Assembly (NCBI GenBank): GCA_027886175.1
Contig: JAJNNQ010000137.1
Span: 1,244,001 to 1,308,000 of the forward strand
Source of the DNA: Phylloscopus collybita
Lineage: Eukaryota; Chordata; Aves; Passeriformes; Phylloscopidae
DNA length: 64,000 nt
Direction: 5' to 3'
Part shown: in pieces, positions 35,725-46,625 of the stretch
Numbering within the stretch: position 1 is the stretch's first letter
Layout: each line of letters opens with the position of its first letter
The notes under the pieces: model-generated
What the model saw: only the letters and a program-made list of their open reading frames with translations
Databases searched by the model: none
What the model was told of the DNA's origin: nothing
Position numbers and translations under genes: made by a program

Positions 35725-36158
35725 AGTCCAGAGGAATCCAGGAAGCTGCTCCAGGGTTGGAGCCCCTCTGCTCTGCAGCCAGGCTGGGAGAGCTGGGGAT
35801 GCTCACCTGGAGAGGAGAAGGCTCCAGGGAGAGCTCAAAGCCCCTGCCAGGGCCTGAAGAGGCTCCAGGAGAGCTGCAGAGGGATTGGGAACAAGGCCTG
35901 CAGGGACAGGACACAAGGGAATGGCTTCAGCTTGGAAAAGGGGAGATTTGGGTGGGATCTTGGGAAGGAATTCCTGCCTGGGCTGGAATTGCCAGAGCAG
36001 CTGTGGCTGCCCCTGGATCCCTGGAAGTGTCCAAGGCCAGGCTGGACATTGAGCTTGGAGCCCCCTGGGACAGTGGGAGGTGTCCCTGGCATGGCAGGGG
36101 GGTGGCACTGGATGGGCTTTAAGGTTCCTCCCAACCCAAACTATTCCATGATTCCATG
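35725..36158 (+). repeat. CR1 LINE 3' end (about 435 bp)
   Basis: From 'gaaagagtccagaggaatcc' to the tail 'caacccaaactattccatga'. Open frames of 147-175 codons here are CR1-derived. Confidence 0.95.
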
Positions 36159-36708
36159 AGGAGTGGAAATGCCTTTTTGTCTCTCCTTAACAACAACCAC
36201 CAGAGATCCAGTTTGGAATGTCCCAAACCAGAGCTGAGCTGGCAAATTCTGCACTGCTGGTGTGTCCAGGAAAATATCCCAAAGTTTCCCATCTCTCTGG
36301 AAGGATGACTGTTGTAGCAATTTCCTCTCAGGAGCAAAGTTTGCTGGTTTAATCTGCCTGGTAATAAATTATGAGGAACAAAAGAAAAATAAAGAAAACT
36401 TGGGAGATGAAGTGGAATTTGTCACAGAGTTAATGACACCCTCCTGCCGTGCTGGCAATGAAGTGTGCCCACCTGAATGTCACTGCAAGTGGTGACAGAG
36501 ACAGGGCCATTAGTGACAGAGCTCGATGTGTCTGAAATGGAGCCTAAAATGTCAGGCTTCAACATGAAAAAGGAGATGAGCAGTGAAACTGGGATCTCTG
36601 CAGGCGCTGAAAGTCAGAACAAACATTAGGAGAGCTTTAGTTTTCCATTCTGCTCGGTACCATAAAATTTAAATGTTTGCATGGGTTTCTTCCATGTTTA
36701 CAGAAAAT
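36159..36708. other. Unique sequence, no gene seen
   Basis: A 77-codon frame at 36262-36495 has ordinary composition but no splice context or domain. Confidence 0.45.
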
Positions 36709-37085
36709 GTCACAGAATCCCAGAGTGGTTTGGGTGGGAAGGGATCACCCAGTGCCACCCCCTGCCATGCCAGGGACACCTCCCACTGTCCCAGGGGGCT
36801 CCAAGGTAAATGTCCAGCCTGGTCTTGGACACTTCCAGGGATGCAGGGGCAGCCACAGCTGCTCTGGCAATTCCAGCCCAGGCAGGAATTCCTGCCCAAG
36901 CTCCCATCCATCCCTGCCCTCTGGCAGTGGGAAGCCATTCCCTGTGTCCTGTCCCTCCAGGCCTTGTCCCCAGTCCCTCTGCAGCTCTCCTGGAGCCCCT
37001 TCAGGCCCTGGAATGTGCTGGAAGCTCTCCCTGGAGCCTTCTCCTCTCCAGGTGAGCACCCCCAGCTCTCCCAGCCTGGCTCCAG
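36709..37085 (-). repeat. CR1 LINE 3' end
   Basis: Starts 'cacagaatcccagagtggtt' and ends at 'ctcccagcctggctccagag'. Confidence 0.95.
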
Positions 37086-37130
37086 AGCAGAGGTGGAACT
37101 GGATGATCTCTAAAGTCCATTCCTGCAAGA
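37086..37130 (+). repeat. Tiny CR1 3'-tail fragment
   Basis: 'gaggtggaactggatgatct' and 'ctaaagtccattcc' match a plus-oriented CR1 end directly abutting the minus-strand copy. Confidence 0.55.
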
Positions 37131-37159
37131 AACTCCCATTCAGGAGTCCCTGCTTGTGA

Positions 37160-37986
37160 GGGTGATTTTTTTCCTCCAAAACTCCAGTACCAGGGTAAAA
37201 AAGATAAATGAGACTTGCAGCTTTGGTCTTCAGAGCTGTTTATTCTGTTTCTAATCTCAAGTTCTGCATGCTACCAAAACCTGGCTTAAGGTGCCAGAAA
37301 CACAATGAAAAAACCCACTGGACAGAAGATCCCAAGGTTCTTAAAGGTTTCTAACCCAATTAACTCCTAAAATGTGCTATGTTTAGAATTCTGTACCAAT
37401 AACTGCTACCTGTTCTAAACACACAACCTCTGTGTCAAATCCATTCTACCAAAGTCTCTGTGCCACCATCACAACAGAAAATGGAGGAGGAGGAGGAGGA
37501 GGAGGAGGAGGAGGAGGAGGAGGAGAAGGAGAAGGAGAAGGAGAAGGAGAAGGAGAAGGAGAAGGAGAAGGAGAAGGAGAAGACGGAGAAGGAGAAGAAG
37601 GAGAAGAAGAAGCAGAAGAAGAAGAAGAAACAGAAGCAGAAGAAGCAGAAGAAGCAGAAGCAGAAGCAGAAGCAGAAGCAGAAGCAGAAGCAGAAGCAGA
37701 AGAAGAAGAAGAAGAAGAAGAAGAAGAAGAAGAAGAAGGAGACACCCCCCAAAATTCTCCACCTTGCTCTCACTGTTTCCATACTAAAAACCCAAACTAC
37801 AATTTTTTACCCTGTGACAAACTACTATTTCTTTTCTGCTTTTGCTGCTTTCAACTCATCTCTGAGTGTTGGAAGTTTTCCCCATGGGCTAAGGTCAAAG
37901 GCAGGGCTTGCCTGGGGTCCCAGCCGGGGTCTCAGACTCCCCAGGGCAGCACGAGGAGTTTTCCACGTGCCTTGGAGCCCCAACAC
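37160..37986 (-). mobile_element. Probable endogenous retrovirus LTR, minus strand, expanded by a microsatellite
   Basis: On the minus strand the element would start 'tgttggggctccaaggcacg' (about 37985) and end near 37160-37195. An inverted polyadenylation signal ('ctgtttattctg') lies at 37227-37238. The flanking sequences (37190-37470 and 37745-37980) resemble, from memory, a passerine ERV LTR that normally contains a short CTTCTT/CTCCTC stretch. Here that stretch seems to have grown to about 260 bp. No coding retroviral sequence is present. The left limit is uncertain. Confidence 0.55.
37483..37741 (+). repeat. Purine-strand microsatellite (GGA, GAGAAG, GAAGCA, GAA)
   Basis: About 260 bp, almost entirely purine on the plus strand: (GGA)n, then (GAGAAG)n, then mixed GAAGAAG and (AGCAGA)n, then (GAA)n. 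Open frames of 97-221 codons on both strands encode only low-complexity Glu/Lys/Gly or Leu/Ser/Phe tracts and are not genes. Confidence 0.97.
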
Positions 37987-38020
37987 ATTCCCACCCAAAC
38001 CATGTTGGGATTCTATCCTC
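37987..38020 (+). repeat. Tiny CR1 3'-tail remnant
   Basis: 'cattcccacccaaaccatgt' and 'tgggattctat' match the last 30 bp of CR1. This suggests the LTR next to it inserted into, and separated, an older CR1. Confidence 0.6.
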
Positions 38021-39059
38021 TCGCTCTTCCAACGTGCTAAGGAGGAATCCCACATTTCTCTTTGTATTTCTCTGTTCTGTGAAAGACCCGAGCACATCAG
38101 AGAAGAGGTGAGCTCAGCTCCTTGAAAGGTTTGCTGTGCAGGTTTTAAAATTCATTGTAAGTAATGAAGTAATTTCTTTTTCTTTTTAACAACATCCTGA
38201 GAAAAGCTCTCTCTGTGTCTCACACAGGAACTAAAAAAGGGTGAGATTTCTTATGCTGTCACCTCAGGAGCCATCAGACGTTACCTCATTGTTTCAGAGT
38301 TTTATCTGTCTAAATGCGTTTTATCCTCAGTCCTGCCACATTTTCAGCCCAACCAGTCATTCAAACTTTTCAGACACAGAGGTATTTGCCTGATGAGTAA
38401 AGTCCTTGCCAAAACATCAAAGAAATATTCATCTGGGACCAATGGGAACATCAACAATCCCAAAATCATGAGGAGCACAGGGAAACTTCAGTTCCCTTCC
38501 CATCCCCGTGTTAGCACAGGACAGGCTCATCGATCTCTCTGCCATGCACAGTTCACCTGAACAGGTTCCAGGCATGGAATGAAGAATTCCTGGGCCCCTC
38601 TCCATGATCAGAGCACCTTTCCAAGGGAGCCACTCCACGTTAATCTATGCAGAACAGAGGAATAAAGAAGAATAAAGGACAAGGCTTTGAAGCAACAATG
38701 GAGCAATCAACACATCCTGCAAATCTGGGCAGCTCCTCCTCTCTGAGGGAGCAGCTCAAGCTGAGAGCAGGAAAGGAACCAGTTTCCATGGCATGGCGCT
38801 TCCCAAAAGTTCTTGATTGTGTGGGAATCAACAGCACAGTTATTGCCTGCACATCATCTCCAAGGCATGGAAATTCAAATTTCATCCAGTGTGAAAGGGA
38901 GGGAAGCAAAAGATGCCCGAAGAGAGCAAAGCAGGTGATCATAAAACAGCTCAGCAGAGAGAAAGGATTGATTTGTGAACAGCAACCGTGGAGCTTTATA
39001 ATGGAAATCTCCTGAGTTTTCAGATTTTTGTATGTTAGACCCCGCCCCCCCCAAATAAA
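38021..39059. other. Unique sequence, no gene seen
   Basis: No repeat family recognised except a short poly-C/A run near 39040-39058. A 122-codon frame at 38647-39015 shows no domain. Confidence 0.45.
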
Positions 39060-39412
39060 TCTCAGAATGATTTGGGTTGGAAGTTCCAACCCCCTGCCAA
39101 GGACAATTCCACTGTCCCAGGTTGCTCCAAGCCTCAATGTCCAACCTGTCCTTGGACATTCCAGGGATCCAGGGGCAGCCACAGCTACTCTGGGAATTCC
39201 AGCCCAGCCAGGAATTCCTTGCCAAGCTCCCATCCAGCCCTGCCCTGTGGCAGTGGGAAGCCATTCCCTGTGCCCTGTCCCTCCAGGCCTTGTCCCCAAT
39301 CCCTCTGCAGCTCTCCTGGAGCCCCTTTAGGCCTTGGAATGTTCTGGAAGCTCTCCCTGGATCCTTCTCCTCTCTGGGTGAGCACCCTCAGCTCTCCCAG
39401 CCTGGCTCCATG
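39060..39412 (-). repeat. CR1 LINE 3' end
   Basis: Starts 'ctcagaatgatttgggttgg' and ends 'ctctcccagcctggctccat'. The tail region carries a 20-bp deletion next to 'ggaagttccaacc'. Confidence 0.95.
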
Positions 39413-39576
39413 AAGCACACAGGACATCAGGTGAACATCAGGTCCTGTTCCTCCTGCACTGAATTCTCTGCACTGGCACTCACACCTTTCAATTCTTTCC
39501 ACATGGAACCAAACACTATTTATCATCTCTCCAATTCTTCTGCACGTCTTGAATCCTCAAACTTCATTCCTTTCAG

Positions 39577-39710
39577 AGAATCCCAGGATGGTTTGGGTTG
39601 GAAGGGACCTTAAAACCCATCCAGTGCCACCCGTGCCATGGGCAGGGACACCTCCCACTGTCCCAGGGTGTCCAGAGCTCCATCCAACCTGCCCTTGGAC
39701 ACTTCCTGTG
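39577..39710 (-). repeat. CR1 LINE 3' end (about 135 bp)
   Basis: Starts 'gagaatcccaggatggtttg' and ends 'gcccttggacacttcctgtg'. Confidence 0.93.
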
Positions 39711-40721
39711 GTGTTTTGGGGATTATTTCAGGCCCATTTTTCTGTCTGTTCCTCTGTAATGATGATTTTTGTTCCCTCTGCCCTCTCCACCCCCAAACTG
39801 GCAGTGAGTGACCCCCTGCTCTGACCCTGCATGTGGGGCTCCCATTCCCTCTCCTGGAATAGGAATGAGGGAACTGAGATGCACAGGATAAAAAAAAAAA
39901 TCCACCTTATCAAGATAGACAAGAATAAGCTCCAGCCAACACTTGATTACTTCCTTGCTTGAGGGGAGAAGCAATTTAGCAGAGGTTTCTGACAGAGGAA
40001 AGATTGCATTTCTTGTTTGCTTCTCTTAATCACCCGCTCTTCTTTTAATCATGGCAAGTGGGAATTTACACATCAGGACCATCAGGAGTGAGGGGCTGAT
40101 GGTTACAAACACACCTGCACCCACATTTTCCCCCACATCCACAGAGATCAGAGCCAGGATGGGAGCCCAGGAGAGCCCGAATTGAAGGGAATTAGGTGGT
40201 AACTACTTGTAAAGCACTGGCTGCTGTCAGACCTGGGGCGAGGAACCTGCATGGGCAGGAAGGGAGCTCAGGGATGATTGGGTGACTCCAAGAGCTGCTC
40301 GCAGCTCCCAGTGCCCTGTCACCAGCCTGGTCAGGGCACAGGGGACACCAAACTGACACAGCCAAGGGCAGGAGCACCCTAAAAGCCACAGCAGGCCCTG
40401 CTGACATCTCTGCAGTCACTCTGGAAATACTTTAAGTTCACCCTGAAGGTTGTAAAGTTCATCCCATTTCAGTATTTCCATCAGGGATAAATTCCCAGGC
40501 ATTCTCCCCAAAGCAGAGTTTGGGGTGATGCTCCCCAGCGTGGGGGGCAGGGCAGCTTCCAACCTCAAATCTTTCAGTGAAATGCTAAAAATGTTGGGCA
40601 GAAATGAAGGGATGGTCAAAGCAAGTGAAGGGTAATGCCTGAAACAGCTTCTCCAATGGCTCCAAAAATCCCTCACAGGTATAAAAATGGGAAAGGAGGA
40701 GTGGAAAGGGATTGGGATAAG
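39711..40721. other. Unique sequence, no gene seen
   Basis: No repeat family or exon recognised. Confidence 0.45.
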
Positions 40722-41118
40722 CTGCTCCAGGGCTCTGCAGAGTCAAGCTGGGAGAGCTGGGGATGCTCACCTGGAGAGGAGAAGGATCCAGGGAGAGCTT
40801 CCAGCACATTCCAGGGCCTAAAGGGGCTCCAGGAGAGCTGCAGAGGGACTGGGGACAAGGCCTGCAGGGACAGGACACAGGGAATGGCTTCCCACTGCCA
40901 CAGGGCAGGGATGGATGGGAGCTTGGCAAGGAATTCCTGCCTGGGCTGGAATTCCCAGAGAAGCTGTGGCTGCCCCTGGATCCCTGGAATGTCCAAGGCC
41001 AGGCTGGACATTGAGGCTTGGAGCAGCCTGGGACAGTGGAATTGTCCCTGCCATGGCAGGGGGTGGCACTGGATGAGATTTGAGGTCCCTTCCCACCCAA
41101 ACCACTCTGGGATTCTGA
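40722..41118 (+). repeat. CR1 LINE 3' end
   Basis: From 'gctgctccagggctctgcag' to the tail 'cacccaaaccactctgggat'. Open frames up to 217 codons on either strand are CR1 plus flank. Confidence 0.95.
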
Positions 41119-42332
41119 GCAGAGCTGGAGTTGCTGTTCAGGTTTGCAGATCAAACTCTGCTTCAAACCTGAAGGAAAAGTGATTTCCCAAAGCAGGAGG
41201 GGCAGATCTGGATTCCAGCCACAGGACTGATGTGGCATCTCTGACCCTGATCAGCTTTCTGCATTTCAGTTCCCCAAAAGGGAAACTGAGATTGTGGCTC
41301 CAACCTCCCCCAGGCAAAGCTGCTTTGAGAAACCTCAGAAAAAAAGGCGCCGACGCTTCATTCACCGTTTGAAATTCATGCTTCGACTTCAGCTTTCCAC
41401 TGAGCGCAGAAAAATGTCCCAAACTGACCAACACTTCCAAAATCCCTGCCTGAAACAGCTTCTCCAAGCGTGTTCCCGTGGCACATCCCAGGATCCTGTG
41501 CCTGGTTTGGATGCAGCCCCCCAGCCCCTGCTCTGCCATATTGCTGTGCTGATGTTCCCCCATCCCCTCCCCGCTCCCCTATCCCGCCTTGTCTCAGATC
41601 CAACACCATATGCATTTAAATAAGTTGCTCTTTAATGTTTCAAAACCTGATTTATTAGTTGCTCACACTCCATCTGCCTTGAAAAACGGCGCCGTGCCTC
41701 GGCTTTCACAGCCTGCACAAAAGGTTGGGGTTCAATTTGAGGCTCCTTTATCATTTGATCACCGTGTCAGCCACATATGTAAAGTCTCCTTCCAGCTACA
41801 GAAATTGTTTAAAATGCATATTTCTCCTCTTTTTTTGGTTGTTGTTGTGGGTTTGGTTTTTTTTTTTTTTCCCTCCTCTCCCTCAGGCCACACGACTGAG
41901 CAGCAGGCACTTTGATTAATGGATTTGTCAACTTGCATATTTAGGTTTTTTTTGTTGGTTTGCCTAAAACTCCCCGTGTACTGATCTGAGCTCTTCCAAA
42001 GCTTGGCTGCAGCAGAATTCCTTATCCGGAGCTGGAAAATGCACTGGAGCTAATGAGCTGTGATTACTCACACCCTGCATCCACTTTTACACTGTTCTCT
42101 GCTCCCAGCTTTCTTCCTTTATCTTATCTCCTGTAGCAGCAAATGGCTCCTACCTGAATTTTTTATATCCCTGACATGTTTTCTATTCAGTTTTAATGTC
42201 AGAAAGGGAAAAAAAAAAACAACCCGTTGTGAAGTAACAAAAAGCTAGTGAAATAAAGTAAGATATTTCCTGACACAGTGTCATTTGCTGGTTCATTTTC
42301 TTACAAGCTGTTGAAGTCTAAAATCCCCATTT
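41119..42332. other. Unique block, part may be conserved non-coding sequence
   Basis: From about 41600 to 41960 the sequence is repeat-free apart from a T-run (41858-41870) and is rich in ATTTAAAT, TTAATG and TTGATTAATGG words. The texture suggests conserved regulatory DNA; this is an inference. Confidence 0.3.
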
Positions 42333-42412
42333 CTTTTTTTTTTTTTTTTTCTTTGTTTGTTTGGGGTTTTTTTGGTGGGTGGTATTTATTTATTTATTTA
42401 TTTATTTATTTT
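42333..42412. repeat. Poly-T followed by (TTTA)n
   Basis: A T-run at 42333-42350, then seven or so TTTA units at 42384-42412. It directly precedes a minus-strand CR1. Confidence 0.9.
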
Positions 42413-42462
42413 AGAAGCTCCAGGACATTTTTGACAAAGGAATTGGCTGGAATTACAGAAGG

Positions 42463-42736
42463 ACAAAATCATTTGGGTGGGGAGGGAACTTACAGATTGT
42501 CCAGTTTCAATGGGTAGGGACACCTTCCACCATCCCAGCCTGATCCAAGCCCTGTCCAGCCTGGCCTTGGACACTTCCAGGGATCCAGGGGCAGCCACAG
42601 CTTCTCTGGGAATTCCATCCAAGCTCCTTCCCACCCTCCCAGGCAGGAATTCCTTCCCAAGCTCCCACCCATCCCTGCCCACTGGCAGTGGGAAGCCATT
42701 CCCTGTGTCCTGTCCCTCCAGGCCTTGTCCCAAGTG
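42463..42736 (-). repeat. CR1 LINE 3' end
   Basis: Starts near 'aatcatttgggtggggaggg' and runs to 'tccctccaggccttgtccca'. It contains an extra 'ccttcccaccctcccaggca' segment relative to most copies here. Confidence 0.92.
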
Positions 42737-42777
42737 ACAAATAAAATGTTGTATGGTCTTTTAGAGAAAGCAGACAC

Positions 42778-42835
42778 TGAATTATAGAATAATTAAGGTT
42801 GGAAAAGGTTTCTGTGGTCATTGGGTCCAAGCAAG
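42778..42835 (-). repeat. Older CR1 3'-tail fragment
   Basis: 'attatagaataattaaggtt' and 'ggaaaaggtttctgtggtca' match the older CR1 end in minus orientation. Confidence 0.75.
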
Positions 42836-44019
42836 AGCTCCAAAAGAGTTCAGTTTTTACCATGATGGTAAAAAAGAGGATTTTGAGGCTGGCACTCAGC
42901 TGGGATCCAGCAGCCCCCAGGAAAGCTGTCAGGGGCTTGTTTTGCCATGTATTAATGAAGGAGTCGGTTCTAATGAAGATAAATTCACCCATCTTTTGAC
43001 AAATCTTGAGAATGCTACAAACCTGTCAGGTAAAACAAGGCAGAAAATAAATCCATCCTTGGTGATTCCACAGAGGGACGCCTCCATAAATTTACACCAA
43101 CAAAGGAACCTCCCGACTCCCTCATCTGCTCCTCCACGGCTGGGAACAAATTCATTTTCCAGCAATATGCACAATGATCCCCACTAATAACCCAGCTTTT
43201 CCCCCTGGGAATGGCAGTGGATTGTCCATGGCAGAGCACAAAATGCACAGAGCCACTCCCTGCACGGGCAGGAGTGGGAGACCTGTCAGGCAGCATCCTT
43301 CAACCTGTTCATCCATAATCTCTTTCAGATGGGTTTTTTCCCCCCCAAACTCCTCGTCCTCCTGGCTTTGTTTGGCCTGGAATTCAATCAAAGATGAATT
43401 AAGACTCGAGGAAACAACCCCCACCACGGTCCCTGGTAATTGGTGAGCTCTGTGTTAATTTTGTTACAGCTTTTATTTCTTGCATTTTCATGCAGAATTG
43501 CTCCCCCTGAGACCCTGGCTGATATTGGCACCGAACCCCAGGGGCTGCAACCAAACTCAAATGCCAATAAAGAGGAGGGGACTCAGCCCTCAGAGACATC
43601 AGGAATTGCAGGAAAACAGCCAGAACTTTAATCACAACTCTTTCAAACGCAGCCAGGGATTTAGAAACGCTGTTATTGTAGGATATGACCCTAATTCAGT
43701 GTTAATCAAAGCCACCGGTGGCACAAGAATAACCTGGTGATTTAATAAAACACCATTGCACAGCAGCCACTGTGTCGGGATCAGGATGTTTCCAATATCA
43801 CAAATTCCAGGGAGAAGGCTGACCAGCCTTTTCCATATGTTTCTGTACATTTCCAGCACCAGGAAATTTGACATTTCCCCCCTAAATAACAACCAAGAGC
43901 TCGGTTCTGTAGAGAAAAATCTGAATTGATTATTTTTGTTTCCTTTTTAAGCATTGCTCCTGCTGCACAGGTATCAAGAATAAGAAAATTGGAGCAGGTT
44001 GTGCAGAGAAGCTGCCCCA
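42836..44019. other. Unique sequence, no gene seen
   Basis: A frame at 42942-43187 ends its plausible part with 'acctgtcaggtaaaac', a fair donor context, but no matching acceptor was found. Confidence 0.4.
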
Positions 44020-44112
44020 TCCCTGGGAGCACCCTGGGATAGTGGAAGGTGTCCCTGCCCATGGCAGGGGTGGCACTGGATCATCTTGAAGATCTTTTTT
44101 CAACCATTCTAT
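44020..44112 (+). repeat. CR1 LINE 3'-tail fragment
   Basis: 'catccctgggagcaccctgg' and 'ggtgtccctgcccatggcag' are followed by a degraded tail 'caaccattctatcagttta'. Confidence 0.9.
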
Positions 44113-45019
44113 CAGTTTATGAAAAGCTCAGGAAATACATGTGGAAAAAAAAAAAAATCAATTACCAATTCAAAATAAGGAATTACCAATTTCCTTATTT
44201 TAAATTTCACTTAAAAGCTTCAACAGTAAAGAGCTAAAAAAGCCAAACTTGAACATTTCAACTTCACCAGAAAAAAAGAATTCATTTGTGGTTTCTGCTG
44301 ATTCAGCAGCTTCCAACTACAGGCACTGAGCAGTTGGTGAAGTCTGAAAATCTGGAATCTTGCACTTAGAATTTCAAAATTACAAGGAAATCTCTGCTCT
44401 CATGTTCAGCTGCAGGAAGCAGGAGCACCCACTGGTACAGGGAAACCAGAAATGGCAAAAGCAAAAAGTCCACTTGACATCGAGCAGATGTTTTAGAAGA
44501 AGGGAGAGGAACGACACAACCCAAAGTTACCCCGACACCTCGGAGCACATTCCAGGCTGTCCAAGCTGCAGCCTGAAAAATCAGGCTCTCCCTCTTGAAA
44601 AACAGATGGAATTCATTCCTCACCGGGGCAGAGTGGGGAGTTCAGAGGTCCCCCTGTGCTCTGCTCCTCACCCTTCAGCTTCAAGCAGCCACAAACTCGC
44701 TGGGAAAAACTCAGCTCATCAAGAAAAATCAGAGGCAGAAGAGGCTGAATCTGAGGGAGGGAGGGAGGATTCCAAGAGCTCTTCCCCCACAAGGGCCACT
44801 CACAGCTGGGGAAAGCAGATAAATGTGACACAGAGAAAGGGATGGGCTGTTTGGAGCAAGACTTGGGAATAAAAGGCCCCACAACACAGCAGAAGCTGCA
44901 GAGTCACAGTTTCCCACCTCCTCCCGAATTTTGGGGTTTGTATCAAACTCTCCTGCTAGGTGCTCATGGGCACTGAGGATTCAGAGCATCATTGATTATC
45001 AGAATATCCTGAGTTGGGA
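44113..45019. other. Unique sequence with a 170-codon open frame
   Basis: The frame at 44360-44872 (+) is the longest one here not made of CR1 or simple repeat. It is rich in Ser, Lys and Glu and has no recognisable domain, signal or splice context. I do not call it a gene. Confidence 0.35.
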
Positions 45020-45345
45020 GGGATCCAAGGATCCAGGGGCAGCCACAGCTTCTCTGGCAATTCCAGCTCAGGCAGGAATTCCTTGCCAAGCTCCCATCCA
45101 TCCCTGCCCTCTGGCAGTGGGAAGCCATTCCCTGTGTCCTGTCCCTCCAGGCCTTGTCCCCAGTCCCTCTGCAGCTCTCCTGGAGCCCCTTTAGGCCCTG
45201 GAATGTGCTGGAAGCTCTCCCTGGATTCTTTTCTCCAGGAGAGCATCCCCAGCTCTCCCAGCCTGGATCCCTGGGAACTGAGGGGCTCCAGCCCTGGAGC
45301 AGCTCTGGGATCTCCTCTGGACCTCTCACCCCCAGCCAGCTGTGG
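45020..45345 (-). repeat. CR1 LINE fragment lacking the 3' tail
   Basis: It starts inside the element at 'ggatccaaggatccaggggc' and ends near 'cctctggacctctcaccccc'. The terminal 130 bp are absent. Confidence 0.93.
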
Positions 45346-46561
45346 AGTAAAAATCTTTCTCTGTGTGCAAGAAAATGATGAAATATTAGGAGGAACCAAA
45401 ATAAAGCTGTGAAGATGGGACCAGAGAATAAACTTAGGCTGATATAGAACAGGTGCACAGCTATTTATTAAAATAAAGCCCTGCTCTGCAAAGGAGCCAC
45501 AATAAATGCTGAATTCCTTGTTGGTCGAGGTGAGATTTCAGCTGGAATTTTGGTTGTAGGGGATAACCCCCCCCAACACTCCCAACATTCTGCTCTGCCA
45601 GGAGGCTGCTTCCCATTCCCAGAAGACAGCAGGACACGTGCCCCATGGAATCACCATGGATGGAGGTGCAAAAACACCCCTGGGAATGAAGCACAAACCT
45701 TCCAAGGCACTGCAGGAGCTGCCTGGGTTTGGTACCACTGAACTCAGAGCTTGCAGGAAAGAACAGGGAAGGGGAGCGGCTGAAATCCAAGAAATCCATT
45801 GTCCAAACAGCCATTGTTCCTAAAATAATGGGCTCCAGGAGCAACCCTGCCTCAGGGTGCTGCTTTTGACACACTTAGCACACCTCAAGCCACAGCTCTG
45901 AGCAACCCAGTGCTATTTTTACATCTTTTTTTACCAAATAACATCCTTCCCTAATGACAATTTTACACATATCCCTGTTCAAGAGACTTGTGCTTCATAA
46001 TTTTTTTTTTTTTTTTTTGGCAATAGATCACATGTCCCAGTGCTCCACACTTCCACACAGGCTCCTTTCCCAACCATCTGCTTGTTGAACTAATTCAAAT
46101 TATTATCAGTTTTACCTCCACGAAAAGAGACACTCCAAGCTTCAAGGAGAGCTCCAATTGCACCAAGGGAGGGGAAAAAGCAGCACAAAAAAAAAAAAAA
46201 AAGAAAAAAAAAGAAAACCACCCCAGTCTAACAATGAGAGAAATGTCAAGAAATAGAAATGTCAAATCCCTTAGGGTGAGGAAAAAAAAATAAATTCCAG
46301 CTCCAGCTCATCTCCAAGCACTGTATTTTGTAATGAAATTACCACTCCATAGTCTTTCCTCAGGGAAAAGCTGTTCCAACTAATCAGAGCATTGGGTTTT
46401 TTTTAAAGTTCAAAACAAATGCAGGGTTGTCGATGCAGAATTCATGCCCTGGCTGTCAGGAGCTGCCTTTAACTCTTTGCAAGCAAAAAAACCTCTGAGT
46501 CTTGACACCAAGAGCTGGAAAATGGCTCAGTATGAGAAATTCAGAATATCTCAGGGTTCTC
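45346..46561. other. Unique sequence with homopolymer runs
   Basis: T-run at 46001-46018 and A-runs at 46188-46202. No gene or transposon recognised. Confidence 0.5.
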
Positions 46562-46625
46562 ATGGATTCCCAGACTGGTTTGGGTTGGAAAGGACCTTAA
46601 AGATCATCTCATTCCACCCTCCTGG
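46562..46625 (-). repeat. Short CR1 3'-tail fragment
   Basis: 'tggattcccagactggtttg' followed by 'ggaccttaaagatcatctca'. Confidence 0.85.

Noticed and set aside
35595..36159. Open frames of 147-175 codons on both strands
   Set aside because: All lie in CR1 3' sequence. The same peptides recur at 15.4, 36.8, 40.8 and 56.4 kb because the repeat recurs.
37432..38125. Glu/Lys/Gly-rich frames of up to 221 codons
   Set aside because: They translate the purine microsatellite in all phases; low-complexity content is forced by the DNA repeat.
38640..39299. 219-codon minus-strand open frame
   Set aside because: Its first half is CR1 (39060-39412); the rest is unrecognisable and lacks splice or start support.
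40585..41238. 217-codon minus-strand open frame
   Set aside because: Most of it is the CR1 copy at 40722-41118 read backwards; the flanks add no domain.
42880..43040. Possible exon ending at 'acctgtcaggtaaaac'
   Set aside because: The donor is reasonable but no acceptor or recognisable peptide was found.
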